64,000 bases of DNA from contig DBFCCI010000044.1 of NCBI GenBank assembly GCA_048380335.1, forward strand, positions 1 through 64,000, in the 5' to 3' direction. The translations under genes and the position numbers were made by a program. The DNA is from Lachnospira sp900551945. Its GTDB lineage: Bacteria > Bacillota > Clostridia > Lachnospirales > Lachnospiraceae. Shown piece after piece: positions 26,292-36,438 of this stretch. Position 1 is the stretch's first letter; each line of letters begins with the position of its first letter. The notes under the pieces were generated by a model. The model searched no databases and had not been told where the DNA came from. It saw nothing but the letters and a program-made list of their open reading frames with translations.

Positions 26292-26321
26292 GAAGTAGGT
26301 ATAAAATTTTCCACCTACTTC
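26292..26321 (+). terminator. Hairpin after aroK
   Basis: AAGTAGGT pairs with ACCTACTT over a loop rich in A and T. There is no clear U run after it, so termination is possible but not certain. Confidence 0.45.
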
Positions 26322-26418
26322 CGTTAATGATATTGCATTTTTAGGCTTTTAAAGGATATAAGTTATTGAAAATGCAAAATATTAAAATGTGTTTATTGAG
26401 TGCGTAAAGGACAAATAT

Positions 26419-26448
26419 TTGACTTAAAAAGTGATAGTATTGTATAAT
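26419..26448 (+). promoter_or_regulatory. Promoter of glnS
   Basis: TTGACT and TATAAT are separated by 18 bases, about 95 nt before the start codon. No T-box leader is visible in that space. Confidence 0.6.
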
Positions 26449-26543
26449 AAAATAATAAGACAATTAAGAAATTACAAAAACTAGGAAAGGAAAAGTTGCT
26501 AAATAAAATTAGTATATAGTAAAGTTTAGTAGCAGGAGTTATC

Positions 26544-28208
26544 ATGGAAAACGAAGCTGTTTCAAAGAATTTTATTGAACAGATTATAGATAAGGATATA
26601 GAAGAAGGTCATTGTAGTAAGGTGGTAACTAGATTTCCACCAGAGCCTAACGGTTATCTTCATATTGGTCATGCTAAGTCTATACTTTTAAATTATGGGC
26701 TTGCAAAGGAATACGATGGTCAGTTTAATTTAAGATTTGATGACACTAACCCAACAAAAGAAAAAGAAGAATTTGTTGAGTCAATTAAAGCTGATGTTGA
26801 ATGGCTTGGTGCTAAGTGGCATGGTGATGTTTTATTTGCTTCAGGATATTTTGAAGAAATGTATGAAGCTGCTGTAAAGCTTATTAAAAAGGGAAAGGCT
26901 TATGTCTGTGACCTTACAGCAGAGCAGATAAGAGAATACAGAGGAACACTTACAGAACCGGGCAAGGAAAGTCCATATAGAAATCGTTCAGTTGAAGAAA
27001 ATCTTGAACTTTTTGAAAATATGAAAAATGGTAAGTATGCAGATGGTGAAAAGGTTTTAAGAGCTAAGATTGATATGGCTTCACCTAACATTAATATGAG
27101 AGACCCTGTTATATATAGAGTTGCACATATTTCTCATCATAGAACAGGAGATAAGTGGTGTATTTATCCTATGTATGATTTTGCACACCCTATTGAAGAT
27201 GCAACAGAGGGTGTAACTCATTCTATTTGTACACTTGAATTTGAAGACCACAGACCTCTTTATGATTGGGTTGTAAGGGAAGTTGGATATGAAAATCCAC
27301 CAAAGCAGATTGAATTTGCAAAGCTCTATCTTAATAATGTTGTAACAGGTAAGAGATATATAAAGAAGCTTGTTGAAGATGGAATTGTTGATGGTTGGGA
27401 TGACCCACGTCTTGTTTCTATTGCAGCATTGAGAAGAAGAGGTTTTACACCTGAGTCAATTAAGATGTTTGTTGACCTTGTTGGTGTAACAAAGAGTCAA
27501 GGTGCTGTAGAGTACCCAATGCTTGAATATTGTATAAGAGAAGACCTTAAGTTAAAGGCTAAGAGAATGATGGCAGTACTTGACCCCGTTAAGTTAATTA
27601 TTGATAATTATCCAGAGGGTCAAGTGGAATATATGGAAGTACCTAATAATCAGGAAAATCCAGAACTTGGAGTAAGAAAAGTACCATTTACTAAGGAACT
27701 TTATATTGAAAGAGAAGACTTTATGGAAGAACCACCTAAGAAATATTTTAGACTTTTCCCTGGCAATGAAGTACGTCTTATGAATGCTTATTTTGTAACT
27801 TGTGTTGATTATAAGAAAGATGAAAATGGCAATATTACAGAAATTCACTGTACTTATGACCCAGAAACAAGAGGTGGCAACTTTACAGGCCGCAAGGTTA
27901 AAGGAACAATTCACTGGGTTTCAGCAACAGAAGGTGTTAAGGTAAAGACTCGTCTTTATGAAAATATTGTTGATGAAGAAAAGGGAGTTTATAACGAAGA
28001 AGATGGTTCAATTAATGTTAATCCTAACTCACTTACAGTAGTTGAAGCTTGTTATGTTGAACCTGAACTTGCTAAGGCACAGCCACAAGATAAGTTCCAG
28101 TTTGTAAGAAATGGATATTTCTGTGCTGATTTAAAGGACTCAAAGCAAGGAGAGCCTGTATTTAATAGAATTGTATCCCTTAAGAGTTCATTTAAGCTTC
28201 CTAAGTAA
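26544..28208 (+). CDS. glnS: Glutaminyl-tRNA synthetase
   Basis: The 554-residue class I synthetase has the HIGH motif in PPEPNGYLHIGHAKS and the GlnRS-type VDGWDDPRL and RRRGFTPESI blocks. It charges tRNA-Gln directly, so this organism need not rely only on the GatCAB route. The usual KMSKS-equivalent VMSKR reads VVTGKR here, a change in the ATP-binding loop that keeps the basic pair. The C-terminal anticodon-binding beta barrels are present. The GCAGGAG site is good. Confidence 0.95.
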   Translation: MENEAVSKNFIEQIIDKDIEEGHCSKVVTRFPPEPNGYLHIGHAKSILLNYGLAKEYDGQFNLRFDDTNPTKEKEEFVESIKADVEWLGAKWHGDVLFASGYFEEMYEAAVKLIKKGKAYVCDLTAEQIREYRGTLTEPGKESPYRNRSVEENLELFENMKNGKYADGEKVLRAKIDMASPNINMRDPVIYRVAHISHHRTGDKWCIYPMYDFAHPIEDATEGVTHSICTLEFEDHRPLYDWVVREVGYENPPKQIEFAKLYLNNVVTGKRYIKKLVEDGIVDGWDDPRLVSIAALRRRGFTPESIKMFVDLVGVTKSQGAVEYPMLEYCIREDLKLKAKRMMAVLDPVKLIIDNYPEGQVEYMEVPNNQENPELGVRKVPFTKELYIEREDFMEEPPKKYFRLFPGNEVRLMNAYFVTCVDYKKDENGNITEIHCTYDPETRGGNFTGRKVKGTIHWVSATEGVKVKTRLYENIVDEEKGVYNEEDGSINVNPNSLTVVEACYVEPELAKAQPQDKFQFVRNGYFCADLKDSKQGEPVFNRIVSLKSSFKLPK

Positions 28209-28222
28209 TGTTATAACACTAT

Positions 28223-28282
28223 CAAGCAATTTCCTATTTATTGATTAACTAATAAAGGTCGGTTATTAGGAGATTGCTTGTA
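28223..28282 (+). terminator. Terminator hairpin after glnS
   Basis: CAAGCAATTTCCTA pairs with TAGGAGATTGCTTG, followed by TATTTAAAAG. An inner stem in the loop extends it. Confidence 0.6.
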
Positions 28283-28458
28283 TTTAAAAGAAGTAAAATT
28301 TTTCTGATAAATAAAGTTATAAGCAATTATTAAAGCAGATTGCAAATATCTGCTTCACCTGCCTAATTAGTTTTTGTAATGATATGGGGAATATGTAAGT
28401 GGCTGGCTGTAATGTGTAGCAATTGTGCGTTTGCAAAATAAGACTATGGGTGGATTTC

Positions 28459-29259
28459 ATGGAAGATAAAAACATAAAAGAAGAAGCATCGTATATATAT
28501 GACAAGAATATAAAGTGTCCAGTGTGTGATAAAAAATTCATAACCTCTCAAGTAAAAACTGGAAAAACAAGGTTTATGGGTTCAGATGATGACTTAAGAC
28601 CTAGATATTTGAATATAGATACAATAAAGTATGATGTATGTATGTGTCCTTATTGTGGATATGCAGCAGTAATGAGAGATTATGAAAATGTATCAGAAAA
28701 TCAACGAAAAGTATTAAGAGCAAAAATTGGCAATAAATATAATGCGATGATGATAGACACAGGGGTATATTCCTATGATACTGCTATAAGGCGATATAAA
28801 ATGGCACTTCTTACGGCAACTGTAAAGCCCTCAAAGCTAAGTGAAGCATCATATCTTTGTCTTAAACTTTCTTGGTTATATAAGGGGAAGATAGAAGCTA
28901 TTCAGTCGGGATAGGAACAAGGAACAGAAGCAGACATTGAAAAATGTCAAAATAACATTAATAAATATGAAAATATTGCATATAACGGATTTAAAGAAGC
29001 TCTGCTTTCAGAATTTCCACCTATATGTGGAATGAATGAAGTAACTGTTAATCTTTTAATGGCAGTTCTTGGAAATGAATGTAAAGATTATACTTATGCA
29101 AAGAAATTTGCATTTATGGTTGTAAGTTCAAGAAGTACGACACAAAAAACAAAAGAAAAGGCAAGGAATATAATTGAAGATATAAAGCGAAAACAGAAAG
29201 AAGAAGGTATTAGTGATGAACCTTTAGAAGATGATGATTCTGTTGAAAATAATCAATAG
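28459..29259 (+). pseudogene. DUF2225 protein split by a single in-frame TAG
   Basis: The first part (28459-28914) begins MEDKNIKEEASY and has two zinc-ribbon CxxC pairs (CPVCDKKF and CMCPYCGYA) typical of DUF2225 proteins. A TAG at 28912-28914 ends it. The same frame continues without another stop to 29259 (SEFPPICGMNEVTVNLLMAVLG and a helical tail), together giving the expected length of about 265 residues. No shift of frame is involved. Either the gene is a fresh pseudogene or both halves are made, perhaps with some readthrough. An ATG at 29032 could restart the second half. GGGTGG precedes the main start. DUF2225 has no known biochemical role. Confidence 0.75.
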
Positions 29260-29300
29260 CGGATTATATTAAAATTTAAAAATAAAAAGTAGGTAATGTT

Positions 29301-31283
29301 ATGGAAACGATAAAAGTATATTGCAAAAGACTTTGGAAATACGACTTTGTTCATACAATAGTATATTCGGTTTTGCTTAATATGATTATTGAATGCCTTA
29401 ACAGAAGAAGTTTAATCGGATTAGTATATATATTTACTAATCCGGTTATCTTTTTATACAATACAGTAATTATATTATTGACAATGTCAATTGCACTTTT
29501 ATTTAAAAGAAAAATATTTGTGTATGGAATTGTAAGTTTTTTATGGCTTTTATTAGCGGTGACTAACTTTATTATACTTTCACTTAGAAAGACTCCTTTT
29601 ACAGCAATGGACATATATCTTATAAATGATGCTGTAAAAGTAGTTCCGACATATTTAAGTGTATTTAAGTTAGTGCTTATTGGTATAGGTCTTTTTATTT
29701 GTCTATGTGGACTTATTTTTTTATTTATAAAAGCACCAAAATGCAAAGATAAAATTAATTATTCTTATTCGATATTAAGAATAGGTGTGACAGCAGGTTT
29801 GCTTTATTATCTTACGACTGTTTTTGTATCAAATGATATACTCAGTAAGAACTTTGGAAATCTTGCTAATGCTTATAAAACTTATGGATTTGCATATTGC
29901 TTTTCATGTAGTGTAGTAGGCAGAGGAATAAGTAAAGAGGACGAATACTCAACTGAATATATGTCAACTTTAAAAGAAACTCTTGATGATAATGCAATGC
30001 TTGATGATGGAGAAGTTATTAATTCAAAGCAACGACCTAATATAATATTTTTACAGCTTGAGTCATTTTTTGACCCAAATCTTGTAAAGGACATATCACT
30101 TTCAGAAAATCCTGTCCCCGTTTTTGAGCAATTGTATAGTGAGTATTCTTCAGGGTTTTTAAGTGTGCCAGTGTTTGGTGCAGGAACAGCGAATACAGAA
30201 TTTGAAGTGCAGACAGGTATGAACATGGATGATTTTGGACCGGGGGAATATCCATATGAAACTATTTTACAAACGAAAGTATGTGAGTCAGTTGCTTATG
30301 ATTTGAGTGAGCTAGGTTATACAACACATGCACTACATAACAACTATGGAACATTTTATGATAGAAACAGGATATTTTCACATCTAGGATATGATACATT
30401 TACTTCAATTGAGTATATGGAAAATGTTACATTTACGCCTATGGGTTGGGCAAAAGATAGTATTTTGACAGGTCAAATACAAAAAATCTTAGATTCAACA
30501 GAAGGGTCTGACTATATATATGCAATATCAGTTCAAGGTCATGGAGATTATCCGTCAGAATTACCAACAGGATATACTCCTTCAATAAAAATTAACAATT
30601 TTTTTGACAAAGAAAAACAAACAGCTTTTGAGTATTATGTCAATCAGATTAAAGAAATGGATGATTTTATTAAAGAACTTACTGATTATCTTTCACAAAG
30701 AGATGAACAGACGGTGCTTGTAATGTATGGCGACCATCTTCCCGGGTTTGAATTTGACGATAATGAGCTTGTTAATGGAAATATTTATCAGACACAATAC
30801 ATTATTTGGAATAATTTTGGAATGAGTGTCAAGAATAAAGACATGGAAGCTTATCAACTGTCATCTTATGTTTTAGAACAGTTAGGTATAACTAATGGAT
30901 ATGTTAATAGATTTCACCAACAACAAAAAGATACACAGGATTATCTTAAGAATTTGAAAATACTTGAATACGATATGTTATATGGCAATTGTGACATTTA
31001 TGGCGGAAAAATGCCATTTCTTGCCACTAATCTTTATATGGGAACAGAAGACATAATTATAAATCAAGTGTATAATTCAATGAATAGTATATTTATTGAG
31101 GGAGAGCATTTTAATAATTATAGTGCAGTTCTTATAAATGATATTGAATGTGAGTTTGAAGTTGTTGACAGCACTTTGATAAAAGTTAAAGATAAACAAT
31201 TAAAGACAGGTGATGTGGTATCAGTGATACAACGTGGAAAAGACCTTGTTGAACTTAGTAGAGTTTATAAAGAATATGATTAA
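29301..31283 (+). CDS. LtaS-family sulfatase-fold enzyme (glycerophosphate transferase type)
   Basis: The 660-residue protein has about five N-terminal membrane helices (to about 205) and then an extracellular alkaline-phosphatase-fold domain. Metal and catalytic residues are visible: Glu in LQLESFFD (about 255), the catalytic Thr in GAGTANTEFEV (about 298) and the YGDHLPG metal site (about 477). It may polymerise glycerol phosphate into lipoteichoic acid or transfer a related phospho-group. A C-terminal extension of about 80 residues (from about 575) looks like an IPT/TIG-type beta domain (NSIFIEGEHFNNYSAVLIND), which is not part of standard LtaS. The gene follows the DUF2225 gene closely. 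Confidence 0.85.
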   Translation: METIKVYCKRLWKYDFVHTIVYSVLLNMIIECLNRRSLIGLVYIFTNPVIFLYNTVIILLTMSIALLFKRKIFVYGIVSFLWLLLAVTNFIILSLRKTPFTAMDIYLINDAVKVVPTYLSVFKLVLIGIGLFICLCGLIFLFIKAPKCKDKINYSYSILRIGVTAGLLYYLTTVFVSNDILSKNFGNLANAYKTYGFAYCFSCSVVGRGISKEDEYSTEYMSTLKETLDDNAMLDDGEVINSKQRPNIIFLQLESFFDPNLVKDISLSENPVPVFEQLYSEYSSGFLSVPVFGAGTANTEFEVQTGMNMDDFGPGEYPYETILQTKVCESVAYDLSELGYTTHALHNNYGTFYDRNRIFSHLGYDTFTSIEYMENVTFTPMGWAKDSILTGQIQKILDSTEGSDYIYAISVQGHGDYPSELPTGYTPSIKINNFFDKEKQTAFEYYVNQIKEMDDFIKELTDYLSQRDEQTVLVMYGDHLPGFEFDDNELVNGNIYQTQYIIWNNFGMSVKNKDMEAYQLSSYVLEQLGITNGYVNRFHQQQKDTQDYLKNLKILEYDMLYGNCDIYGGKMPFLATNLYMGTEDIIINQVYNSMNSIFIEGEHFNNYSAVLINDIECEFEVVDSTLIKVKDKQLKTGDVVSVIQRGKDLVELSRVYKEYD

Positions 31284-31425
31284 TAAGTGATAGAATAAGA
31301 TAACAAAAGTACTTAAGATGTGGGGAAATGGAATTTCTATAATTTAATTTTATTGACAATTCTAATAGTAAATGTTAATATTGAATTGGTGTTGCACACC
31401 GCATATTTTTTTGGAGGTACTAAAA

Positions 31426-31623
31426 ATGAAAGGTACAGTAAAATGGTTTAACAATCAGAAGGGTTACGGCTTTATTAGCGATGAACAGGGTAATGATGTA
31501 TTCGTACATTATTCAGGTCTTAACATGGAAGGCTTCAAGTCTTTAGAAGAAGGCGCTCAGGTTGAATTTGACGTAACAGAAGGAGCTAAAGGACCACAGG
31601 CTACTAACGTAACAAAGTTATAA
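31426..31623 (+). CDS. cspA: Cold-shock domain protein
   Basis: The 65-residue single-domain protein has RNP1 KGYGFI and RNP2 VFVHY, and binds single-stranded RNA or DNA as an RNA chaperone. The start is ATG 31426 after GGAGG; the longer frame adds residues that do not fit the family. The leader of over 100 nt is in keeping with post-transcriptional control known for csp mRNAs, but no specific element is identifiable. Confidence 0.95.
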   Translation: MKGTVKWFNNQKGYGFISDEQGNDVFVHYSGLNMEGFKSLEEGAQVEFDVTEGAKGPQATNVTKL

Positions 31624-31708
31624 TCGCAATTTTTTTCAGTGTGCCTTTTTAAATATACAATTTAGTTATTAAAAAAGATATATTGTTTACAATTAAGATT
31701 ATGAGGGA

Positions 31709-31738
31709 GCAGCTACATTTTTTGTGGCTGCTTTTTGT
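31709..31738 (+). terminator. Terminator of the cold-shock gene
   Basis: AGCAGCTAC pairs with GTGGCTGCT and TTTTTG follows. Confidence 0.8.
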
Positions 31739-31776
31739 GGCTATTTTACAATAAAATAAAATGACAAGGAGGGTTT

Positions 31777-32613
31777 ATGGGAGACTTTGATATGACACAG
31801 ACACTTCCTTCAGGGCTTTCACCTATGATTACGGCTGGAGGAATATTATTACTGTCTGTATTTATTGTATTTATTATTGTTACCATAAAAAGATGGCATG
31901 GTAGATTTATGCCAATACTTCTTGGTGCAGTAGCATATCTTATTTTTACGTTTGTATTTACTAATATGCTTATTTCACTTCTTATGCTTGCACCGGGAAT
32001 TGATAATGTATTTACAAATAATCCGATGACGTATACAATAGTATATTATATTGTTGCAACAGTTGGATTTACAATTGCAAGACTTATTGTTGGATATATG
32101 CTTAAGGACAGGTTTGAAAGAGAAGGCGATATCTATATGGCAGGTATTGGTCTTGGCATAGGGGATAGCTTTTTGTATGGACTTACAAGTATTACATATC
32201 TTACTTGGTGTACAGCAATTAATTCCGCTGGTATGGAAAGCACACTTAACGATGCTTTAAGTGGTGCGTCACAAGAAACAATTGACCAGACGCTTGAAAT
32301 GGTATCAACACTTGTTACAACACCTCCTGTATTATGGCTTTTATTAGGAATTAGCTGTGCATTAGATGTTGTACTTGGCATTGTTATTATGAATGTTATA
32401 TTTGGAGCTGTAAAAAATGATTTACCTAAATGGGTGATAGGTCTTACAATGGGGGCGCATTTTATTAATGCACTAGCTTTTCAGTTGTACGACTCACAGT
32501 CACTTACTAGTATTTTAATCTTTTTTGGAATAAAGTTAATTGTATTTGCAATATTGGTTTATTACTTGTGGAATATGTGTCGTGGGAAAATAGTTTATGA
32601 CGAAAGTAAATAA
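31777..32613 (+). CDS. Polytopic membrane protein, distantly YhfC-like
   Basis: 278 residues with seven or eight hydrophobic helices and a short cytosolic tail. Layout and the mid-protein AGIGLGIGDSFLYGL segment recall the YhfC (DUF2324) family of predicted glutamic intramembrane proteases, but the HGGxE active motif of that family is not present, so protease activity should not be assumed. The gene ends 17 nt inside the next one, the P-type ATPase, which implies translational coupling and possibly a joint role in ion transport. GGAGGG precedes the ATG. Confidence 0.55.
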   Translation: MGDFDMTQTLPSGLSPMITAGGILLLSVFIVFIIVTIKRWHGRFMPILLGAVAYLIFTFVFTNMLISLLMLAPGIDNVFTNNPMTYTIVYYIVATVGFTIARLIVGYMLKDRFEREGDIYMAGIGLGIGDSFLYGLTSITYLTWCTAINSAGMESTLNDALSGASQETIDQTLEMVSTLVTTPPVLWLLLGISCALDVVLGIVIMNVIFGAVKNDLPKWVIGLTMGAHFINALAFQLYDSQSLTSILIFFGIKLIVFAILVYYLWNMCRGKIVYDESK

Positions 32614-35032
32614 ATTTAAAAATATAAGTTCAAATAAAATAAACAATGATTATGAAGAAATAAAATTAACAGATAAGCTTATAAGTGAAGGTCTGTCCTT
32701 AAGTGAGGTCAGACACTTTACTGAGCTTGGACTTGTAAATGAAGCAGTAAAAAACCAATCAAAAAGTATTGGTCAGATTATTGCAAGTAATGTATTTACA
32801 TATTTTAATTTAATATTTGCAATATTCGCTTTATTGCTCATTTTTGTAAGGTCATATGAAAATATGACCTTTTTGCCTATAATTATATGGAATATTCTTA
32901 TCGGTATAATTCAAGAAATACGTTCAAAGCGAGTGCTTGATAGACTTACTCTTATTAGTCAGCCAATGACAGAAGTATTAAGGGGTGGTACTGTTTATAC
33001 AATACCATCTGAGAATTTAGTAAGGTCAGATGTCTGCTTTTTTAGTGCAGGCGGTCAGATATGTGCAGACGCAGTTGTAGTTGAGGGAAGTGTAAGAGTT
33101 AATGAGTCGCTTATTACAGGTGAAGCCGATGAGATAATTAAACAAAAAGGCGACAAGTTGTTTTCGGGAAGTTTTGTTGTATCTGGAAAATGTAAAGCAG
33201 TCCTTGAAAAAGTAGGGCTTAATTCTTATGCTTCAAAGCTTGCACTAGAAGCAAAAGCTTCAAGGAAACATCAGCAAACAGAAATGATGAAATCGCTTAA
33301 TAAGCTTGTTGAGATTATAGGAATACTCATTATTCCTATTGGTATTATAATGTTTGTACAAGAATACTTTTTTATGGGGATATCCTTAAAAGATAGTGTT
33401 GTTGCTGTTATAGCAGCTCTTGTCGGTATGATACCAGAAGGCTTATATCTGCTTGCGAGTGTAGCCCTTGTTGTAAGTGTTATGCGACTTGGAAAGAAAA
33501 ATGTTGTAGTACATGAAATGGTATGTGTTGAAACACTTGCAAGAGTTAATGTACTTTGCGTTGATAAGACAGGAACAATTACGAAAAATAAAATGGCTGT
33601 ACAGCAGATTATGCCGCTTGAGAATAGTAAGAACTTAGATAAGTCATTACATGAGTTAATTGGTAATGTTGTTAATAATCTCGATTCTGACAATGTGACA
33701 ATGAAAACTTTAAAAGAATATTTTGAAAATTCTGACTATGAAAAAGCACAGGCAGTATGTCCATTTTCTTCGGAAATAAAGTACAGTGGAGCAGTATTTA
33801 ATAATGTGGCTTATGTAATTGGTGCGCCTGAAAAGCTTCTCCTTAATAAATATGCTGAATATGAAAATGAAATACAACAGTTTGCAAAAGCTGGGGCAAG
33901 AGTACTTATCTTTGGAAGATATGAAAAAAAGCTTGATGGAAAGCCACTTGTAGAGCCAGTTGTGCCTTATGCTATGATAGTACTTGACAATCCTATAAGA
34001 CAAGAAGCAAGGGAAACATTCGACTACTTTGAAAAACAAGGTGTTGAGATAAAGGTTATCTCAGGTGATAATCCATTAACAGTGTCTAATGTTGCTAAAA
34101 AAGCAGGTATTACTAACGCTGAAAATTATATAGACGCAACTGAGCTTGATACTGATGAGAAAATTGCAATGGCTGTAAGTAAATATGCAGTATTTGGTCG
34201 AGTTCAGCCAGAACAGAAAAAGAAAATTGTAGATACTTTAAAAAATATGAAAAAAGTGGTTGCTATGACAGGAGATGGAGTTAATGATGTGTTGGCGTTA
34301 AAGAGTGCTGATTGTAGTATAGCTATGGCATCTGGAAGTGAAGCAGCTTCAAATGCTTCACAAATAGTTCTGCTTGATTCTAACTTTGCTTGTATGCCAT
34401 CTGTAGTGTTAGAAGGAAGACGAGTTGTTAATAATATTCAAAGGGCAGCTTCGCTATTTCTTGTAAAAAATATTTTTTCTATGCTTATGGCATTGTTTTC
34501 AATAATAACTCTTAGTAAATATCCTTTATATCCAACACAGCTTTCACTTTTAGGAGCATTTACAATAGGTATTCCTGCGTTTTTCTTGGCATTACAGCCT
34601 AATAAGAGCATAATTAAGGGTGATTTCTTAAAAAATGTCTTTATAAAAGCCTTGCCAGCAGGACTTGCTGATTTTTTTACAGTAGCTGCAGTTGCTACTA
34701 TGGGAAATATAAAGGATATTCCACATGACCAACTTTCAACAATAGCAATACTCGTTCTTGTTTCAGTGGGAATGGCAGCACTCATAAGGATATGCAGACC
34801 ATTTGACTGGGTAAGAGGTGGTGTGTGTGTGTGTATGGCATTGGGAGCAACAATAAGTGTATCATTTTTTAAGAAAATGTTTGCAATAGCTTCTCTTAAT
34901 GGAGAACAGTGGTTGATTACAGTTATTCTTATGTTTATATCAATAATTGTGTTTATTGTATGGTGTTTAGTTATAGGATATTTAGAAAAAAATGTACATT
35001 TGTATGATAAGTTAAAAAGTAACAAAAGTTAA
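32597..35032 (+). CDS. Cation-transporting P-type ATPase
   Basis: The 811-residue protein has the actuator motif LITGEADE, phosphorylation site CVDKTGTITKN (Asp about 322), the P-domain hinge TGDGVNDVLALKSADC (about 557) and a membrane-site motif PEGLYLL in M4. It has P2-type architecture, related to Ca/Mg/K pumps of Firmicutes, with no soft-metal CPC motif and no N-terminal metal-binding domain. Calcium or another hard cation is likely; the exact ion is not determined. Its start overlaps the preceding membrane-protein gene by 17 nt. Confidence 0.9.
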   Translation: MTKVNKFKNISSNKINNDYEEIKLTDKLISEGLSLSEVRHFTELGLVNEAVKNQSKSIGQIIASNVFTYFNLIFAIFALLLIFVRSYENMTFLPIIIWNILIGIIQEIRSKRVLDRLTLISQPMTEVLRGGTVYTIPSENLVRSDVCFFSAGGQICADAVVVEGSVRVNESLITGEADEIIKQKGDKLFSGSFVVSGKCKAVLEKVGLNSYASKLALEAKASRKHQQTEMMKSLNKLVEIIGILIIPIGIIMFVQEYFFMGISLKDSVVAVIAALVGMIPEGLYLLASVALVVSVMRLGKKNVVVHEMVCVETLARVNVLCVDKTGTITKNKMAVQQIMPLENSKNLDKSLHELIGNVVNNLDSDNVTMKTLKEYFENSDYEKAQAVCPFSSEIKYSGAVFNNVAYVIGAPEKLLLNKYAEYENEIQQFAKAGARVLIFGRYEKKLDGKPLVEPVVPYAMIVLDNPIRQEARETFDYFEKQGVEIKVISGDNPLTVSNVAKKAGITNAENYIDATELDTDEKIAMAVSKYAVFGRVQPEQKKKIVDTLKNMKKVVAMTGDGVNDVLALKSADCSIAMASGSEAASNASQIVLLDSNFACMPSVVLEGRRVVNNIQRAASLFLVKNIFSMLMALFSIITLSKYPLYPTQLSLLGAFTIGIPAFFLALQPNKSIIKGDFLKNVFIKALPAGLADFFTVAAVATMGNIKDIPHDQLSTIAILVLVSVGMAALIRICRPFDWVRGGVCVCMALGATISVSFFKKMFAIASLNGEQWLITVILMFISIIVFIVWCLVIGYLEKNVHLYDKLKSNKS

Positions 35033-35047
35033 GAAAGGTTTATATTT

Positions 35048-36412
35048 ATGAGTGAAAATATTCAAGAAAATAAAATGGGTGTTATGCCAATACCGAAACT
35101 ATTATTTAATATGGCAATACCTATGGTTGTATCTATGCTTATGCAGGCACTTTATAATATAGTTGACAGTGCTTTTGTAGGAATGTATAGTACACACGCA
35201 TTGGAGGCGGTGTCAATTGCATTTCCCATCCAAAATCTTATGATTGCATTTGCAACGGGTACTGGTGTTGGTATTAATGCGTTGTTGTCAAGGCATTTGG
35301 GTGAAAAGAAGTTTGAAGAAGCAGATACGACTGCTAATACAGGTCTGTTTCTTGCAATATGTAGTTATGCGTTATTTGCTCTTATGGGACTTACGATTGT
35401 AAGACCGTTCTTTTCTATGCAGTCAGATATTGCAGAAGTTGTTAATTATGGTGAAGAATATCTTACTATAATTCTTTTATGTGGCTTTGGTATATTTGGA
35501 GAAATAACAAATGAAAGACTTCTTCAAGCAACAGGAAGAACTGTATATTCAATGATTACACAAGGAACGGGTGCAATTATTAATATAATTTTAGACCCTA
35601 TTATGATATTTGGTTATTTTGGTATGCCAGCGCTTGGAGTAAAGGGAGCAGCTATTGCGACTGTAATAGGTCAGTGTGTGGCTTTTGCACTTGCGTTAAT
35701 ATTTAATATTAAGGTTAATAAAGAAATTAATATCAAGGTTTCAAAGATATTTAAACCTAAGTTAAAGGAAATTGCTAAAATATATGAAATAGGTATTCCC
35801 TCAATTATAATGTCTTCTATTACATCATTTCTTACTGTGGGAATGAATTTGATTTTGAAGAAGTTCTCAGAAGATGCTATTACTGTATACGGTGTGTATT
35901 TTAAGCTTAATAGTTTTATATTTATGCCCGTCTTTGGTCTTAACAATGGTATGGTACCTATTCTTTCATACAATTATGGTGCAAGAAAACCTGACAGAAT
36001 TAAAAAGACTATTAAGCTTGGTATGAGTTGTGCAGTTGCTTATATGCTTGTTGGACTTGCTGTATTTGAACTTATTCCTAACAAGCTTCTTATGATATTT
36101 AGTGCTAGTGAAAATGTTATGAGTATCGGTGTTGTAGCACTTCGTATAATTGGACTTAGTTTTCTTTTTGCAGGTATTGGTATTGTTAGTAGTACTGTAT
36201 TTCAAGCTATTGGAAATCCTTTACACAGTCTTTTGATATCGGTGTTACGACAGCTTGTTATTATTTTGCCAGTGGCGTATCTTTTATCACTTACGGGAAG
36301 TGTTGATAATGTATGGTGGTCATATCCTATTGCAGAGGTTGTGTCTTTTGTGCTTTGTGTGTTGTTTCTTAGGAGAACTTTTAGGAAGCTTCATAAGAGT
36401 TTGGGAGAATAG
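35048..36412 (+). CDS. MATE-family efflux transporter
   Basis: The 454-residue protein has twelve hydrophobic helices in two homologous halves. The opening PIPKLLFNMAIPMVVSMLMQALYN and the following VDSAFVGMYS are the standard MATE N-terminal signature. It would export drugs or cationic metabolites in exchange for Na+ or H+. An AAGAAAGG site lies 16 nt after the P-type ATPase stop, so the two are probably co-transcribed. Confidence 0.92.
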   Translation: MSENIQENKMGVMPIPKLLFNMAIPMVVSMLMQALYNIVDSAFVGMYSTHALEAVSIAFPIQNLMIAFATGTGVGINALLSRHLGEKKFEEADTTANTGLFLAICSYALFALMGLTIVRPFFSMQSDIAEVVNYGEEYLTIILLCGFGIFGEITNERLLQATGRTVYSMITQGTGAIINIILDPIMIFGYFGMPALGVKGAAIATVIGQCVAFALALIFNIKVNKEINIKVSKIFKPKLKEIAKIYEIGIPSIIMSSITSFLTVGMNLILKKFSEDAITVYGVYFKLNSFIFMPVFGLNNGMVPILSYNYGARKPDRIKKTIKLGMSCAVAYMLVGLAVFELIPNKLLMIFSASENVMSIGVVALRIIGLSFLFAGIGIVSSTVFQAIGNPLHSLLISVLRQLVIILPVAYLLSLTGSVDNVWWSYPIAEVVSFVLCVLFLRRTFRKLHKSLGE

Positions 36413-36438
36413 ATAATTAATTGTAATATGAAGTTGGA

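Noticed and set aside
28912..28914. Programmed readthrough or pyrrolysine at the TAG in the DUF2225 gene
   Set aside because: No following structured element, no pyl genes in the window, and TAG is used as a normal stop by neighbours. Mutation is the simpler explanation.
33271..33693. 140-residue minus-strand frame inside the P-type ATPase gene
   Set aside because: Antisense to a strongly conserved gene, with no start signal.
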